DNA from: Anaerobium acetethylicum
Lineage (GTDB): Bacteria > Bacillota > Clostridia > Lachnospirales > Lachnospiraceae
Reading direction: 5' to 3'
Assembly: GCF_900096945.1 (NCBI RefSeq)
Contig: NZ_FMKA01000003.1
Location: forward strand, 1 to 64,000
Length of the DNA stretch: 64,000 nt
Under the pieces are notes generated by a model that was not told where the DNA came from, did no database searches, and saw only the letters and a program-made list of their open reading frames with translations. Shown in pieces: positions 52,882 through 61,583 of the stretch. Both the position numbers and the translations under genes were made by a program. Every line of letters starts with the position of its first letter. Positions within the stretch are counted from its first letter, which is position 1.

Positions 52882-53875
52882 CTCCCCCGCCTCTTGATAT
52901 AACAATCTCGGCAGAATCTTCAAGCTTCCTTATAATGTTGACAATCTTCTGCTGCGCTTCTTCCACATCCTTCAGACGTACAGGCCCCATGAATTCCATA
53001 TCTTCTTTGATCATGGCAGCAAGACGTTTGGAAAGATTGTTGAAGATGACATTCTGTACTTCTTCCGTAGAACCTTTCAGAGCGATTCCCAGGTCGTTAT
53101 TGTCCACATCCCTGAGCACTCTCTGAATTGCCCTGTCGTCCAGAGAAAGGATATCCTCGAAGACAAACATTTTCCTTCTGATTTCGTCTGCAAGTTCCGG
53201 TTCGTCGATTTCAAGGCTTTCCATAATATGCTTCTCAGTTCCCCGGTCGACAGTATTGAGGATATCGACAATGGCATCCACGCCTCCGATAATCGTGTAA
53301 TCCTGGTTGACAAGTGAAGACAGCTTGCGTTCAAGTATTCTTTCAACTTCTTTGACCACATCCGGAGATGTCCTGTCCATCTGTGCAATACGTTTTGCAA
53401 CATCAGCCTGCTTTTCCGGCGGAAGGGCAGATACGATTACAGAAGACTGTGCCGGTGAAAGATATGATAAAATAAGCGCAATCGTCTGTGGATGCTCATC
53501 CTGTATGAAATTCAGAAGCTGCGATGCATCTGTCTTCCTTATGAATTCGAAAGGCCTTACCTGAAGTGATGATGTCAGCCTTCCGATTACATCTCTCGCC
53601 TTGTCAGAACCAAGGGCTTTTTCAAGCAGATCCTTTGCATATCCGATACCGCCCTCGGCGATATACTGCTGCGCCAGGCACACTTCGTAGAACTCATTCA
53701 TGACCATGTCCTTTGTCTTAGGCGAAATGCTTCTCGTATTCGCGATTTCCAGGGTGAGTTCCTCAATCTCTTCTTCTTTCAGATGTTTGAATATGCTGGC
53801 TGCCTTCTCAGGGCCGAGGGCGATCAGCAGTATCGCCGCCTTCTGTACTCCGCTTATTTCCTGTTCCTTAGGCAT
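52865..53875 (-). CDS. fliG: Flagellar switch/torque protein FliG, 336 aa
   Basis: Torque ring. N-terminal FliF-binding helices (KAAILLIALGPEKAASIFKHL), armadillo middle with DEHPQTIALILSYL, EHPQ-type motif, and the C-terminal charged helix that meets MotA (FVFEDILSLDDRAIQRVLRDVDNNDLGIAL). Standard length. Confidence 0.97.
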   Translation of the reverse strand: MPKEQEISGVQKAAILLIALGPEKAASIFKHLKEEEIEELTLEIANTRSISPKTKDMVMNEFYEVCLAQQYIAEGGIGYAKDLLEKALGSDKARDVIGRLTSSLQVRPFEFIRKTDASQLLNFIQDEHPQTIALILSYLSPAQSSVIVSALPPEKQADVAKRIAQMDRTSPDVVKEVERILERKLSSLVNQDYTIIGGVDAIVDILNTVDRGTEKHIMESLEIDEPELADEIRRKMFVFEDILSLDDRAIQRVLRDVDNNDLGIALKGSTEEVQNVIFNNLSKRLAAMIKEDMEFMGPVRLKDVEEAQQKIVNIIRKLEDSAEIVISRGGGDEIVV

Positions 53876-53881
53876 TGCTTA

Positions 53882-55480
53882 TCACTCCCATTCCTCGTTC
53901 AGCCAGTTGCGCAGAAGCTGCGCAACCGCTTCCGGATTTTCGTCTACAAATTTCTCGATCATAATCCTTGTTTCCGATTTGTCTTTAAAGTCTATATTTT
54001 CAAGTTCCACGTTTTCCTTCGTTGCAGCCAGGAGGGCATCAACCGAAAGCTCAGGTTCGATTTCTCCTGTATGCAGCGGCCTTGCGCTCTTGAACACCAC
54101 AAATCCGAGAAGTGCCAGTATCAGGATGATCATTGCAATAACTGCATAGTCCCAGATCGTCCCTTCCTCTTCTTCTGACGCCTGGAAGAACGGTATGTCG
54201 TAGGCTACAATAGAAATATTCTCTTCTTCAATCCCGGTTGCTTTGGAAACCATTGTGTAGAAGTCCGGATCGACTTCCGTCTTGATTTTTTCCTTGTTTG
54301 CAGCCATGAACTCGTCAAAGCTCATCTCATCAAGGGCTCCCTGAGCCTTCAGTTTCTGCTCATCATATACCTTATAGGTTGTTGCAACAATCGAGATAGA
54401 GGATTCCTTATATCTGACTGCACCGGTAGCATACTGGGTATCTGTGATCTTCTCATTTGGAAGATAATCCTTTGACTCTTCAACAACTGTGGCTGAAGAT
54501 TGATTTCCATCTTCAACCACATAAGTCGTGTCGTCGTTTGCATCAGTTCCTGGCGCTGAAGAAGTTCCTCCTGAAGTTTCCGACTCATAGGTTTCTTCAT
54601 GGCTTAAGAGCCCCTGGCTCTGCCCGTCTGCAGGCGTATAGGTATGCTCTGTCTCATTAATCAAATCAAAATTGAGAACCAGGTTTGGTGCAACTTCAAC
54701 ATTGTCATATACGTTCGTACCCAGAAGCACATCTTTTACTTCTGATTTGACAAGGTTTTCTGCCTCGTTTTTTACAGCGAGCTGGCTGCTGGCATTCCCT
54801 GACACGCTGGAAGGCTCCTCCCCCGAAAAGAGAACGTTTCCGTTTGAATCGATGATCAGAATGCTTTCAGGAGTCTTATTTCCAACAGCGGTCGCAATAT
54901 ACTTTGCAAGTCCTTTTGCTGCCTCGTTTTCAACCTTTCCGTCCAGTTCCAGCAGAACGCTTGCATACGTATCCTGCTCTTTTGCAATGATAGTTCCGTC
55001 ATTCTCCGGTATCGAAAGCTGAACAGTTGCTGTCTTTACGCTCTCCATGGTTTCAAGATCATCGGAGATCTTTTCTTCAAGATAAAGCTTGTATTTTTTT
55101 TCTTTGTCGGCTTCAGTAGCGCTGAAGCCGCCGTCAAACACATTGTCTATGCTGTATCCGTCAGCAGGTATGCTGTTTGCGCCAAGCAGAAGCGTGGCAT
55201 CGGACAGGTATTCCTTTTCAACAGCTATGATCAGTCCGTCATCTGATATCTCAAAGGGTATTCCTTCTGCTTCAAGAAGCTCCTTGACTTCAGCCGCCTC
55301 AGCGGCTGACTCGCAGGTAACCAGAGTTGCCATCTTTGGCTGGCTGAGAGCTACTCCTAATATGGTAAAGGTCAGAATTACCACACACGCTATGCTGATC
55401 ATCAGCGTTTTCTGTTTTCCATTATATTTATCCCAAAAATCAAGTAATTTTTGGGGCACCTGTTTTAGTCTGTCCTTCAT
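53882..55480 (-). CDS. fliF: Flagellar MS-ring protein FliF, 532 aa
   Basis: Base ring. First helix at about 26-46, secretin-like ring-building motifs (ATLVTCESAAEAAEVKELLEAEGIPFEIS, YKLYLEEKISDDLETMESVKTATVQLSIP), a long periplasmic S/T-rich segment, second helix at about 440-462 and a C-terminal FliG-binding tail. Confidence 0.96.
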   Translation of the reverse strand: MKDRLKQVPQKLLDFWDKYNGKQKTLMISIACVVILTFTILGVALSQPKMATLVTCESAAEAAEVKELLEAEGIPFEISDDGLIIAVEKEYLSDATLLLGANSIPADGYSIDNVFDGGFSATEADKEKKYKLYLEEKISDDLETMESVKTATVQLSIPENDGTIIAKEQDTYASVLLELDGKVENEAAKGLAKYIATAVGNKTPESILIIDSNGNVLFSGEEPSSVSGNASSQLAVKNEAENLVKSEVKDVLLGTNVYDNVEVAPNLVLNFDLINETEHTYTPADGQSQGLLSHEETYESETSGGTSSAPGTDANDDTTYVVEDGNQSSATVVEESKDYLPNEKITDTQYATGAVRYKESSISIVATTYKVYDEQKLKAQGALDEMSFDEFMAANKEKIKTEVDPDFYTMVSKATGIEEENISIVAYDIPFFQASEEEEGTIWDYAVIAMIILILALLGFVVFKSARPLHTGEIEPELSVDALLAATKENVELENIDFKDKSETRIMIEKFVDENPEAVAQLLRNWLNEEWE

Positions 55481-55505
55481 TCATAATCTCCTAGTCTACG
55501 GACGT

Positions 55506-55820
55506 TTATATCTGAATATTCATAATCTCTTTGTATGCATCCAGCAGCCGGTCTCTTACGGCAACAGTATACTGCAGGCTGACATTCGCCTTCTGCTGAG
55601 CCACCGCAAGGTCATGGGTATTGTCCGAATATCCCATGGCAAAATTCATTTCCTCTGTCTCAGCAACATTCTGAAACTGATTCGTTTCTTTGATCATATC
55701 CATTGCTGACTGCAGGACTGTTCCAAAACCTGGTTTTTCCGTATCCGCCGCCGTGCTGGCTGACGATGCCTGCTGTATCAAACCCGATCCGACACTGTAT
55801 AGCGATGAAATATCTAACAT
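55506..55820 (-). CDS. fliE: Flagellar hook-basal body protein FliE, 104 aa
   Basis: MS-ring to rod adaptor. The C-terminal MNFAMGYSDNTHDLAVAQQKANVSLQYTVAVRDRLLDAYKEIMNIQI is the FliE pattern. Between flgC and fliF. Confidence 0.95.
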   Translation of the reverse strand: MLDISSLYSVGSGLIQQASSASTAADTEKPGFGTVLQSAMDMIKETNQFQNVAETEEMNFAMGYSDNTHDLAVAQQKANVSLQYTVAVRDRLLDAYKEIMNIQI

Positions 55821-55831
55821 TTCCTATCCTC

Positions 55832-56272
55832 CTATTTGCCCAGTTCGAGGCCTTTCATGGCCATCGATTTGCCTGACTGGAATGCCGTCACGTTTGCCTC
55901 ATAAGAACGGCTTGCATCAATCATATTTGTCATTTCAGTGACGACGTTCACATTGGGATAGGTGACATATCCGTTTTCGTCTGCATCCGGATGAGCCGGA
56001 TCATAACTCTTGATCATATCGGTTGCGGTATCCTCCGTAACTGATGTTACTTTTACGCCGCTGCCGCTGTATGCTCTTCTTGCCTGACCAAGTGCTGTGC
56101 TGAAGGTTCCTTCCGTTTTTTCAGAAAAGCTCACAATCTTGCGTACATATGGTGTCCCGTCTTCCGTCCTTGTTGTATTGACATTTGCTATATTCTGGGA
56201 AATAATATCTGTCCTGAATCTTTGTGCCGTCATTCCCGATGCACTTATATTGAATGAATTGAATATTGACAT
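55832..56272 (-). CDS. flgC: Proximal rod protein FlgC, 146 aa
   Basis: FNSFNISASGMTAQRFRTDIISQNIANVNTTRT at the N-terminus and GYVTYPNVNVVTEMTNMIDASRSYEANVTAFQSGKSM near the end are diagnostic rod motifs. Confidence 0.96.
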   Translation of the reverse strand: MSIFNSFNISASGMTAQRFRTDIISQNIANVNTTRTEDGTPYVRKIVSFSEKTEGTFSTALGQARRAYSGSGVKVTSVTEDTATDMIKSYDPAHPDADENGYVTYPNVNVVTEMTNMIDASRSYEANVTAFQSGKSMAMKGLELGK

Positions 56273-56329
56273 AAGTTCATACCCTCTTTCATGATTTTTT
56301 TCGCTAGAACACAGCCTAAAAGCAGCTAT

Positions 56330-56728
56330 TTATTTGAGCACCGATTTAATCCTTGCAAATTCCTGCGACATACTGTCCACAAGCGCCTCATACTTGATCT
56401 GATTGGATGCAAGTTCAACATTTTCTGTATCGATATCCACGTTGTTGCCATCCATCCTGTATGAATATCCAGCCGAATCCGTGTAGATATCAGCCGCAAG
56501 CCTGTCAATCGAAACGCGGGAAACTTTTTCATCCAGAGAATTTTCTGTGGCTGTCCTCAGTTCCCTCTGTAAGGCTTCCTCGAAAGAAACATCCTGCCTC
56601 TTATAATTCGGAGTATCCACATTTGCAATATTATTGCTGATTATCTGATTTCTGGTCCAGCTTGCATCTGCCGCCTTGTCCAGCACATTAATATAGTCAA
56701 AAACACCTGAACTAATCACTTTCAACAC
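56330..56728 (-). CDS. flgB: Proximal rod protein FlgB, 132 aa, first gene of the motility operon
   Basis: Rod protein with RNQIISNNIANVDTPNYKRQDVSFEEAL. Starts are unusual: GTG at 56728 overlaps the AGGTG ribosome site, TTG follows at 56725, and a GTG at 56719 has AGGTG six bases upstream and would give the common short N-terminus. Translation may begin at 56719. Confidence 0.94.
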   Translation of the reverse strand: MLKVISSGVFDYINVLDKAADASWTRNQIISNNIANVDTPNYKRQDVSFEEALQRELRTATENSLDEKVSRVSIDRLAADIYTDSAGYSYRMDGNNVDIDTENVELASNQIKYEALVDSMSQEFARIKSVLK

Positions 56729-56793
56729 CTCATTCTATTGTAATATTGAGAACTTATATGGGTGTCCTGTTTTGACGACCATACGCCCCAAAA

Positions 56794-56836
56794 CGGTCAC
56801 ATTACAGATTATAATACATGTGACCGTATAAAACAA
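56794..56836 (-). promoter_or_regulatory. fla/che operon promoter with overlapping inverted repeat
   Basis: On the minus strand TTGTTT (56831-56836), a 17-bp spacer and TATAAT (56808-56813) form a sigma-A type promoter, start near 56801, about 75 nt before flgB. A perfect 9-bp inverted repeat, cggtcacat (56794-56802) and atgtgaccg (56818-56826), straddles the -10, a good operator position. It does not resemble the CodY box. Confidence 0.75.
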
Positions 56837-56977
56837 GGTTTTCTGTCTATATTTTTGTGCATTTTTTATGCTTTGTCGCTTACGTTATGCTCTTTTTTGT
56901 TTTCATTTTCTGCAAGGCCAAAGAATTCGCTTCTGCGACACATTCTACCCCCACATCATGCAGCTCCTGGCGGAGCG

Positions 56978-57022
56978 TTTTTGATATATAGGAAATTCGA
57001 TGAATTTCCTATATATCAAAAA
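56978..57022. repeat. 45-bp perfect palindrome at the codY terminator, family C related (D)
   Basis: tttttgatatataggaaattc-gat-gaatttcctatatatcaaaaa: 21-bp arms and 3-nt loop. With the preceding ggagcg it matches the left end of C1 (8571-8614) at all but about five of 43 positions. It ends in the T-tract of the codY terminator, as C1-C3 do at theirs. Confidence 0.88.
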
Positions 57023-57061
57023 AAGAGCCTTTAGAAAATCATACTGATTTTCTAAAGGCTC
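57018..57061 (-). terminator. Terminator of codY
   Basis: A perfect 16-bp stem (gagcctttagaaaatc with its complement, 57025-57061) and 5-nt loop followed on the minus strand by TTTTTTT. Starts about 55 bp after the codY stop. Confidence 0.93.
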
Positions 57062-57116
57062 CCCTCAACCCTGATGCCGGTGGAGGCTCATGGGTTGTTA
57101 TAACCGGACATTCATT

Positions 57117-57905
57117 TTATAATTTATTGTTCCTGTGTTTTTTTATATCCTTAAGCTCATCAAAGATCACATCATTAAGCACCTTGATATAAGTGCCCTT
57201 CATTCCTGAAGAACGTGATTCGATTACGCCTGCACTTTCAAATTTACGAAGTGCATTTACGATAACAGATCTTGTTATCCCGACACGGTCCGCGATCTTG
57301 CTCGCTACAAGGATGCCCTCGCTTCCTTCAAGCTCATCAAATATATGCGTAATCGCTTCAAGTTCGGAAAATGAAAGTGTGCTGATTGCTGATTTGACAA
57401 TCTGTACCTTTCTTGTTTCCTCTGCATTTTCTTCATTCACAGACCTCATCATCTCAAGCCCTACGACCGTTGTACCATACTCGCTCAAAATAATGTCATC
57501 GATTTCATACTGGCTGTCGCTCTTGTAGATGAATAATGTTCCAAGACGCTCACCTGCGATATCGATTGGTGTAATGATTGCCCTGTACTTTTTCACATCA
57601 TCGGCTTCAAAACCTAAAGTCGAAAGATTTACGTTCTCCTTGGTGGAAAGGATTCCCAGCAATCTTTCATTCAGGAGGACATCGATAAATCCCCCTACCT
57701 CATCTTTGATCAATTCCTTGATCTCTTCAACATCGTCACACTGTCCGACACCGAGAACCTTGCCTTTTTTGCTGATTACCAAAATATTAGAGTTTAATAT
57801 TTCTACAAGAACTTCACAGATATCGTTGAATACGACTTTGCTGGAACTGTTATTGTGCAGAAGTTTGTTGATTTTTCTGGTCTTATCCAATAACTGTACA
57901 CTCAT
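57117..57905 (-). CDS. codY: GTP- and isoleucine-sensing repressor CodY, 262 aa
   Basis: Global regulator of nutrient limitation in Firmicutes. N-terminal GAF domain (VQLLDKTRKINKLL... about 1-155) and C-terminal winged helix with ASKIADRVGITRSVIVNALRKFESAGVIESRS (about 202-233). Isolated by its own terminator. Upstream (57906-58160) is AT-rich; TTGAAA and a TATACA 16 bases on may be its promoter, weakly supported. Confidence 0.97.
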   Translation of the reverse strand: MSVQLLDKTRKINKLLHNNSSSKVVFNDICEVLVEILNSNILVISKKGKVLGVGQCDDVEEIKELIKDEVGGFIDVLLNERLLGILSTKENVNLSTLGFEADDVKKYRAIITPIDIAGERLGTLFIYKSDSQYEIDDIILSEYGTTVVGLEMMRSVNEENAEETRKVQIVKSAISTLSFSELEAITHIFDELEGSEGILVASKIADRVGITRSVIVNALRKFESAGVIESRSSGMKGTYIKVLNDVIFDELKDIKKHRNNKL

Positions 57906-58160
57906 GGCCTACCTCCTGTTTTCTTTCCCCAAAACAATTAACGGGGTTTTAAATTATTTATATTACACAAACATGTATAATCATAAGTTAATTCTTTTCA
58001 AACATTCTAAATTTTTTTATATATTGTACATTTTATCATACATTTTTCGAAAAATCAACCGTTATTGAACTTTCACCTCAAGTAATATACTGTTTTTACT
58101 GGATTCTATGCATATTCACCCTCAATTATGTATAAAACTTCCAGTTTTGTCTGTATTTTT

Positions 58161-60245
58161 TTATTTTCCGGAATTATTTGATTTATTATTAACTACATAT
58201 CCGCATTTTTCATCGGCACATACAAGTTTATTGCCTTTTTCCAGAAGGATTCCCCCGCATTTTTCACATTTTTCTTTTGAAGGTTTCTGCCAGGACATGA
58301 AGTCGCATTCCGGATTCGCTTCGCAGCCATAATATTTTCTGCCTTTTTTTGTCTTCTTCATGACAATTTCTTTTCCGCATTTCGGACACTGAACACCGAT
58401 TTTTTCAAGATACGGCTTGGTGTTGCGGCAATCCGGAAATCCCGGACAGGCCAGGAACCTGCCGTGAGGACCATACTTGACAACCATGTTCTTACCACAC
58501 AGTTCACATATTACATCGGTTACCTCGTCCTCAATCTTAATCTCTTCCAGCTCTTTTTCTGCTACCTGAACGGCTTCGTTAAGATCGGGGTAGAAATTGC
58601 TTACTACCGTCTTCCAGTTTACAACACCCTCTTCCACCTTATCCAGAAGCGATTCCAGATTAGCTGTGAAGTTTACATCGACGATGCTTGGAAACGCTTT
58701 TTTCATTATCTTGTTTACGATTTCTCCAAGTTCCGTAACATAAAGGTTCTTATTCTCTTTTGCCACATATCTTCTTGCGATTATTGTCGTTATTGTAGGC
58801 GAATATGTACTCGGCCTTCCAATTCCAAGCTCTTCCATGGTCTTGACAAGGGCCGCTTCTGTATAATGAGCCGGCGGCTGGGTAAAATGCTGTTTGCTTG
58901 TAAATTCACCAAGCGAAATTTCCGTATCCTTATCCAGTCCTTTGACCAGAAGGTTTCCTTCAGATTTCTCCTCATCCTCCTGAACATATACGGACATGAA
59001 ACCGTCAAAAGCTATTTTAGATGCTGACACCGTGAAACGGTATCCATTTCCGTCTATCTTTACAGATGTCGTCTCATACCTGGCAGAAGACATCCTGCTG
59101 GCTGCGAAACGCTTCCATATAAGCTGATACAGCCTGAACTGATCTCTTGAAAGAGACTCTTTGATCGACAGCGGATCTCTCGATATATCAGTAGGCCTGA
59201 TAGCCTCATGGGCATCCTGTACTTTTTTCCCTTCCTTCTTAACCTGCTCTTGCTTTGCCAGATATTCCTCGCCAAATTTCGCTTCTATGAATTCCCTGGC
59301 TGACTTGTCAGCTTCCTCGGATATTCTTGTGGAGTCCGTACGAAGGTAGGTGATGATACCGATCGTTCCTGAGCCTTTGATGTCAATTCCTTCATAAAGC
59401 TGCTGTGCAAGACGCATTGTTTTCTGGGTTGAAAAGTTTAGTGTTTTTGAAGCTTCCTGCTGAAGCGTACTGGTCGTGAACGGAAATGGGGCTTTTTTTA
59501 TCCTTTCCCCTTTTTTCACCTCAGTGATCTGATATTGTGCATCCTTAAGGTCTTCCAGTATCTTATCCATTTCTTCTTTCGTATGGATATCAAGCTTTCC
59601 TTTGCTTGTTCCATAAAACTTAGCCTTCAGAGGCTGTCTTTCACCAGGAATTTTGAAATCCGCATCAAGGGACCAGTATTCTTCCGGAATAAATGCGTTG
59701 ATCTCATCTTCCCTGTCGCATATGATACGGAGCGCAACAGACTGTACCCTTCCGGCACTTAACCCTCTTTTTACCTTAGCCCATAAAAGCGGACTTATCC
59801 TGTAGCCAACCATCCTGTCCAGCATCCTTCTTGCCTGCTGGGCGTCTACCAGATCCATATCAATCTCCCTTGCCTGCTTGATCGAGTCCTTGACAGCATT
59901 CTTTGTGATTTCATTGAAGCTGATACGATGCATCTTACTCTCATCAAGTTTCAGCGATTTCGACAGATGCCAGGATATCGCCTCCCCTTCACGGTCAGGG
60001 TCAGTCGCAAGATATACTTTTTCAGCCTTCTTCACCTCTTTGCGAAGCTTGGCAAGGATGTCTCCTTTGCCCCTGATCGTTATGTATTTCGGCTCATAGC
60101 CGTTCTCCACGTCTATTCCCAACTGACTTTTCGGCAGATCCCTTACATGACCATTCGAAGCGGCAACTTCATAATTTGTTCCCAAAAACTTCTTGATCGT
60201 CTTGACTTTTGCAGGTGATTCCACTATTACAAGATATTTCGCCAT
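58161..60245 (-). CDS. topA: DNA topoisomerase I TopA, 694 aa
   Basis: Relaxes negative supercoils. TOPRIM with Glu9 and Asp81/Asp83 (ATDPDREGEAISWHL), active-site Tyr300 in GIITYLRTDSTRI, and three C-terminal four-cysteine zinc ribbons (CELCG..., CPKCG..., CEKCG...). Standard Firmicutes length. After dprA with a weak terminator between. Confidence 0.98.
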   Translation of the reverse strand: MAKYLVIVESPAKVKTIKKFLGTNYEVAASNGHVRDLPKSQLGIDVENGYEPKYITIRGKGDILAKLRKEVKKAEKVYLATDPDREGEAISWHLSKSLKLDESKMHRISFNEITKNAVKDSIKQAREIDMDLVDAQQARRMLDRMVGYRISPLLWAKVKRGLSAGRVQSVALRIICDREDEINAFIPEEYWSLDADFKIPGERQPLKAKFYGTSKGKLDIHTKEEMDKILEDLKDAQYQITEVKKGERIKKAPFPFTTSTLQQEASKTLNFSTQKTMRLAQQLYEGIDIKGSGTIGIITYLRTDSTRISEEADKSAREFIEAKFGEEYLAKQEQVKKEGKKVQDAHEAIRPTDISRDPLSIKESLSRDQFRLYQLIWKRFAASRMSSARYETTSVKIDGNGYRFTVSASKIAFDGFMSVYVQEDEEKSEGNLLVKGLDKDTEISLGEFTSKQHFTQPPAHYTEAALVKTMEELGIGRPSTYSPTITTIIARRYVAKENKNLYVTELGEIVNKIMKKAFPSIVDVNFTANLESLLDKVEEGVVNWKTVVSNFYPDLNEAVQVAEKELEEIKIEDEVTDVICELCGKNMVVKYGPHGRFLACPGFPDCRNTKPYLEKIGVQCPKCGKEIVMKKTKKGRKYYGCEANPECDFMSWQKPSKEKCEKCGGILLEKGNKLVCADEKCGYVVNNKSNNSGK

Positions 60246-60270
60246 TCCATTAACTCCTTTGTCAGCATTA

Positions 60271-60291
60271 AAGACCCTTATTCAGGGTCTT
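60271..60291 (-). terminator. Weak terminator or attenuator in the dprA-topA gap
   Basis: An 8-bp stem (aagaccct/agggtctt) with short loop, followed on the minus strand by TTTAAT. Too weak to be sure of full termination. Confidence 0.5.
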
Positions 60292-60298
60292 AGTCATT

Positions 60299-61474
60299 TT
60301 ATCTCTTTATAATATAATAATTTTTCGATATTTCTTCGATGTATCCTTTTAATTCCAGATTCAGCAGAACATGCAGAACCTGTTGAATATCGGCCTTAAC
60401 CTCGGTCAATATTTCATCGAGATTTTTTGGTTGCAAGCCGAGACAACTATACACCAAATTTTCTTCTTTTGCAAGTGAATTCGTGGTTTTTATATAATTT
60501 TCATTATTTTTTTTACATTCCAGACTGAATTCTGCCAAAATATCAGCCGGCGACGTGGCTATTCCTGCTCCCTGTTTTATGAGTCTGTTGCAACCGCAGC
60601 TGAGCTTATCCGTGACCCTTCCAGGAAGTGCAAATACATCATGTCCCTGCTCAAGCGCCTGGTCGGCCGTAATCAGCGATCCGCTTTTTTCACGTGCCTC
60701 GATTACCAGGACGATATCTGCAAGGCCGCTGATGATCCTGTTCCTGGCTGGAAACAGATAAGGAAGAGGCATGGTACCCGGCGGGTATTCCGAAATAATC
60801 CCGCCTCTTTCGGGTATATCTTCATAAAGCCGTTTATGTTCTTCCGGATAGCAGATATCGGTTCCGCATCCAAGTACTGCAAAAGTGCTTCCACCAGCCA
60901 GCAGCGCACCTTTGTGGGATGCTCCGTCAATCCCCCTGGCAAGTCCGCTTATGATCTGCACACCTGAAGCTGCCAGTTCCCTTCCGTATTCCTCAGCCAT
61001 TCTTCTCCCGTATTCGCTGCAGGCCCTTGCGCCCACAATGGAAACTGCAGGTTTTATATCTTCCGGGAGTCTTCCCTTCACATATAAACAGTAAGGCCTG
61101 TCAGCAAGAGACCTCAGCCTCTCCGGATACCTGTCGTCACCAATGTGAACAAATTCCATCCCCAATTTGCAGAACTCTCCATATTCCTGTGCCAGATCCC
61201 ACCCTCTCCTGGAATCCTCGATTCTCCGGATGTCCTCTTCCTTTAGTATACCCATTTTTCCAAGATCCTTCAGGTCTTCCCTGAACACCTCATCCGGACT
61301 TCCAAAACAGTCCAGAAGCCTCTTGATCTTGCTGTTTGTAATCTTCGGCAGATTGCATATCCAATACCAGTACATCGCCATGCCGCTGTCGTCACTCCTG
61401 TTACTGCTGTCACTCCTGTTACTGTTGTCACTCCTGTTTCTGCCTTCATTCCGGTTTCTGATTTCATTCTCCAT
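60299..61474 (-). CDS. dprA: DNA processing protein DprA, 391 aa
   Basis: Loads RecA on incoming single-stranded DNA during transformation. Rossmann-like core with GARACSEYGRRMAEEYGRELA, SGLARGIDGASHKGAL and GTDICYP (about 150-240), and a C-terminal winged-helix-like tail. The N-terminus has three tandem 18-nt units (NRSDNS-type, residues 13-30) before the SAM-like domain. The ATG at 61474 follows GAGGAGAAGG. Confidence 0.95.
   Translation of the reverse strand: MENEIRNRNEGRNRSDNSNRSDSSNRSDDSGMAMYWYWICNLPKITNSKIKRLLDCFGSPDEVFREDLKDLGKMGILKEEDIRRIEDSRRGWDLAQEYGEFCKLGMEFVHIGDDRYPERLRSLADRPYCLYVKGRLPEDIKPAVSIVGARACSEYGRRMAEEYGRELAASGVQIISGLARGIDGASHKGALLAGGSTFAVLGCGTDICYPEEHKRLYEDIPERGGIISEYPPGTMPLPYLFPARNRIISGLADIVLVIEAREKSGSLITADQALEQGHDVFALPGRVTDKLSCGCNRLIKQGAGIATSPADILAEFSLECKKNNENYIKTTNSLAKEENLVYSCLGLQPKNLDEILTEVKADIQQVLHVLLNLELKGYIEEISKNYYIIKR
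61385..61438. repeat. Three tandem 18-nt units in dprA (NRSD.S)
   Basis: Plus-strand unit near tgtcactcctgttactgc. Codes NRSDNS, NRSDSS, NRSDDS, a flexible hydrophilic leader absent from most DprA proteins. Confidence 0.88.
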
Positions 61475-61583
61475 GCCCTTCTCCTCCGTTTCCTGTTCTC
61501 TTCGTCTCTGCTGCATATTCTCTTCCCCGCCGCAGATGGAAGCTAAAGCAAGCCATTTGTCAAGATGTCAACGTGTCAGTGCA

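Noticed and set aside
57906-58160. CodY-box autoregulation site upstream of codY
   Set aside because: No good match to AATTTTCWGAAAATT was found by eye; the region is merely AT-rich.
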